From the NCBI GenBank assembly GCA_016882555.1, contig VGPQ01000132.1, forward strand, positions 1 to 5,096: DNA of 5,096 nt, in the 5' to 3' direction. The notes beneath the pieces were generated by a model, which was not told the origin of the DNA, searched no databases, and saw only the letters and a program-made list of their open reading frames with translations. Origin of the DNA: Cyanobacteria bacterium M_surface_7_m2_040 (GTDB lineage: Bacteria > Cyanobacteriota > Cyanobacteriia > PCC-6307 > Cyanobiaceae). Each line of letters begins with the position of its first letter. Position 1 is the first letter of the stretch. Shown here in pieces: positions 4,431 to 5,096 of this stretch. The translations under genes were made by a program, and so were the position numbers.

Positions 4431-5096
4431 GTGCTGCAGTACCAAATCGATCGCATCGAGCATCAGGTCGCTAGCGACCGTTCCCAGACCGGTGTGTTTC
4501 TCATCGGTCCGCTGGAGCGTGGCCAGGCCACCACGCTGGGCAACGCCCTGCGCCGGGTCTTGATCGGTGGTCTTGAAGGCAGCGCCATCACGGCGGTGCG
4601 CATCGCCGGGGTCAACCACGAGTACGCCACCGTGCCCGGGGTGCGCGAAGACGTGCTCGACATCCTGCTCAACTGCAAAGAAGTGGCGGTCAACAGCCGC
4701 AACCGCGAGCTTGAGATCGGCCGGCTCACGGTCAACGGCCCTGCCACGGTCACAGCGTCCGACCTGCAGTTCTCCTCCCAGGTGCAGGTGATCGACGGCG
4801 ACCGTCCGATTGCCACCGTGGCCAAGGGCCACAGCCTCGAGATGGAGGTGCATGTCGAGCGCGGCATCGGCTACCGCCCGGTGGACCGCCACGCCGAAGA
4901 CACCAGCGCCATCGACCTGCTACAGATCGATGCCGTGTTCAAGCCGGTGCGCCGGGTCAACTACAGCGTCGACGAAACCGCCGTGGGCGAAGGCGGCTCG
5001 GCCCGTGAACGGCTGCGCCTCGAGATCGAGACCAATGGCAGCATCACCCCCGATGACGCCATGGCCCAGGCGGCCAATCAGCTGATTGCCCTGTTC
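4431..5096 (+). CDS. rpoA: RNA polymerase alpha subunit (3' end outside window)
   Basis: Alpha dimerises to nucleate RNA polymerase assembly and contacts promoter UP elements and activators. The frame is open from GTG 4431 to the last base, giving 222 residues; the usual cyanobacterial length is a little over 310, so all of the C-terminal DNA-binding domain is missing from the window. Visible landmarks of the N-terminal domain are [33 protein letters not shown] at 24-44 (the dimer and core-assembly helix with the conserved Arg pair 41-42), and [13 protein letters not shown] at 69-81. The region from about residue 160 ([12 protein letters not shown]) to ALF at the edge belongs to the same domain. 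The GTG start is set by the family N-terminus. The leader 4406-4430 is 22/25 pyrimidines with no Shine-Dalgarno. rpsD, which separates rpsK and rpoA in E. coli, is absent. Confidence 0.96.
   Translation, partial: MLQYQIDRIEHQVASDRSQTGVFLIGPLERGQATTLGNALRRVLIGGLEGSAITAVRIAGVNHEYATVPGVREDVLDILLNCKEVAVNSRNRELEIGRLTVNGPATVTASDLQFSSQVQVIDGDRPIATVAKGHSLEMEVHVERGIGYRPVDRHAEDTSAIDLLQIDAVFKPVRRVNYSVDETAVGEGGSARERLRLEIETNGSITPDDAMAQAANQLIALF

Overview
The window is one continuous stretch of the ribosomal-protein 'spc-alpha' gene cluster, all on the + strand. The order is rpsE (5' end missing), rplO, secY, adk, rpmJ, rpsM, rpsK, rpoA (3' end missing). The organism is very probably a GC-rich cyanobacterium of the Synechococcus/Cyanobium (picocyanobacterial) type. 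This rests on three things: the protein sequences read like that group's homologues, the third codon positions are strongly G/C, and the gene order fits cyanobacteria (no rpmD between rpsE and rplO, adk after secY, rpmJ directly after adk, no rpsD between rpsK and rpoA). The species is an inference from recalled homologues, not a search.

Layout: 1-551 encodes the end of S5, with an Arg/Gly-rich N-terminal extension built on a GC-only repeat. 563-1015 encodes L15. 1016-1173 is an intergenic region with a short palindrome, a strong intrinsic terminator (14-bp stem plus six T) and a small GGAGG/CCTCC hairpin. 1174-2493 encodes the SecY translocon channel. 2494-2668 is a C-rich spacer with a 60-codon ORF that fits it exactly. 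2669-3250 encodes a short-LID adenylate kinase. 3251-3323 is a spacer with a -35-like box, a dyad and a clear ribosome binding site. 3324-3437 encodes L36. 3438-3501 carries a strong hairpin. 3502-3867 encodes S13. 3868-3981 is a leader containing an 11-nt copy of the 3' end of 16S rRNA. 3982-4374 encodes S11. 4431-5096 encodes the N-terminal 222 residues of RNA polymerase alpha. No gap between genes exceeds 175 bases.

Together the genes supply the small subunit (S5, S13, S11), the large subunit (L15, L36), the core of RNA polymerase, the protein-export channel and nucleotide balance, so this is growth-rate housekeeping. No mobile element, CRISPR array, tRNA or defence gene is visible, and I see no unknown multi-gene system. 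What deserves attention lies in the spacers: a terminator inside the operon before secY, mutually consistent SD-less pyrimidine-rich leaders with frequent GTG starts, and the anti-SD look-alike in front of rpsK.
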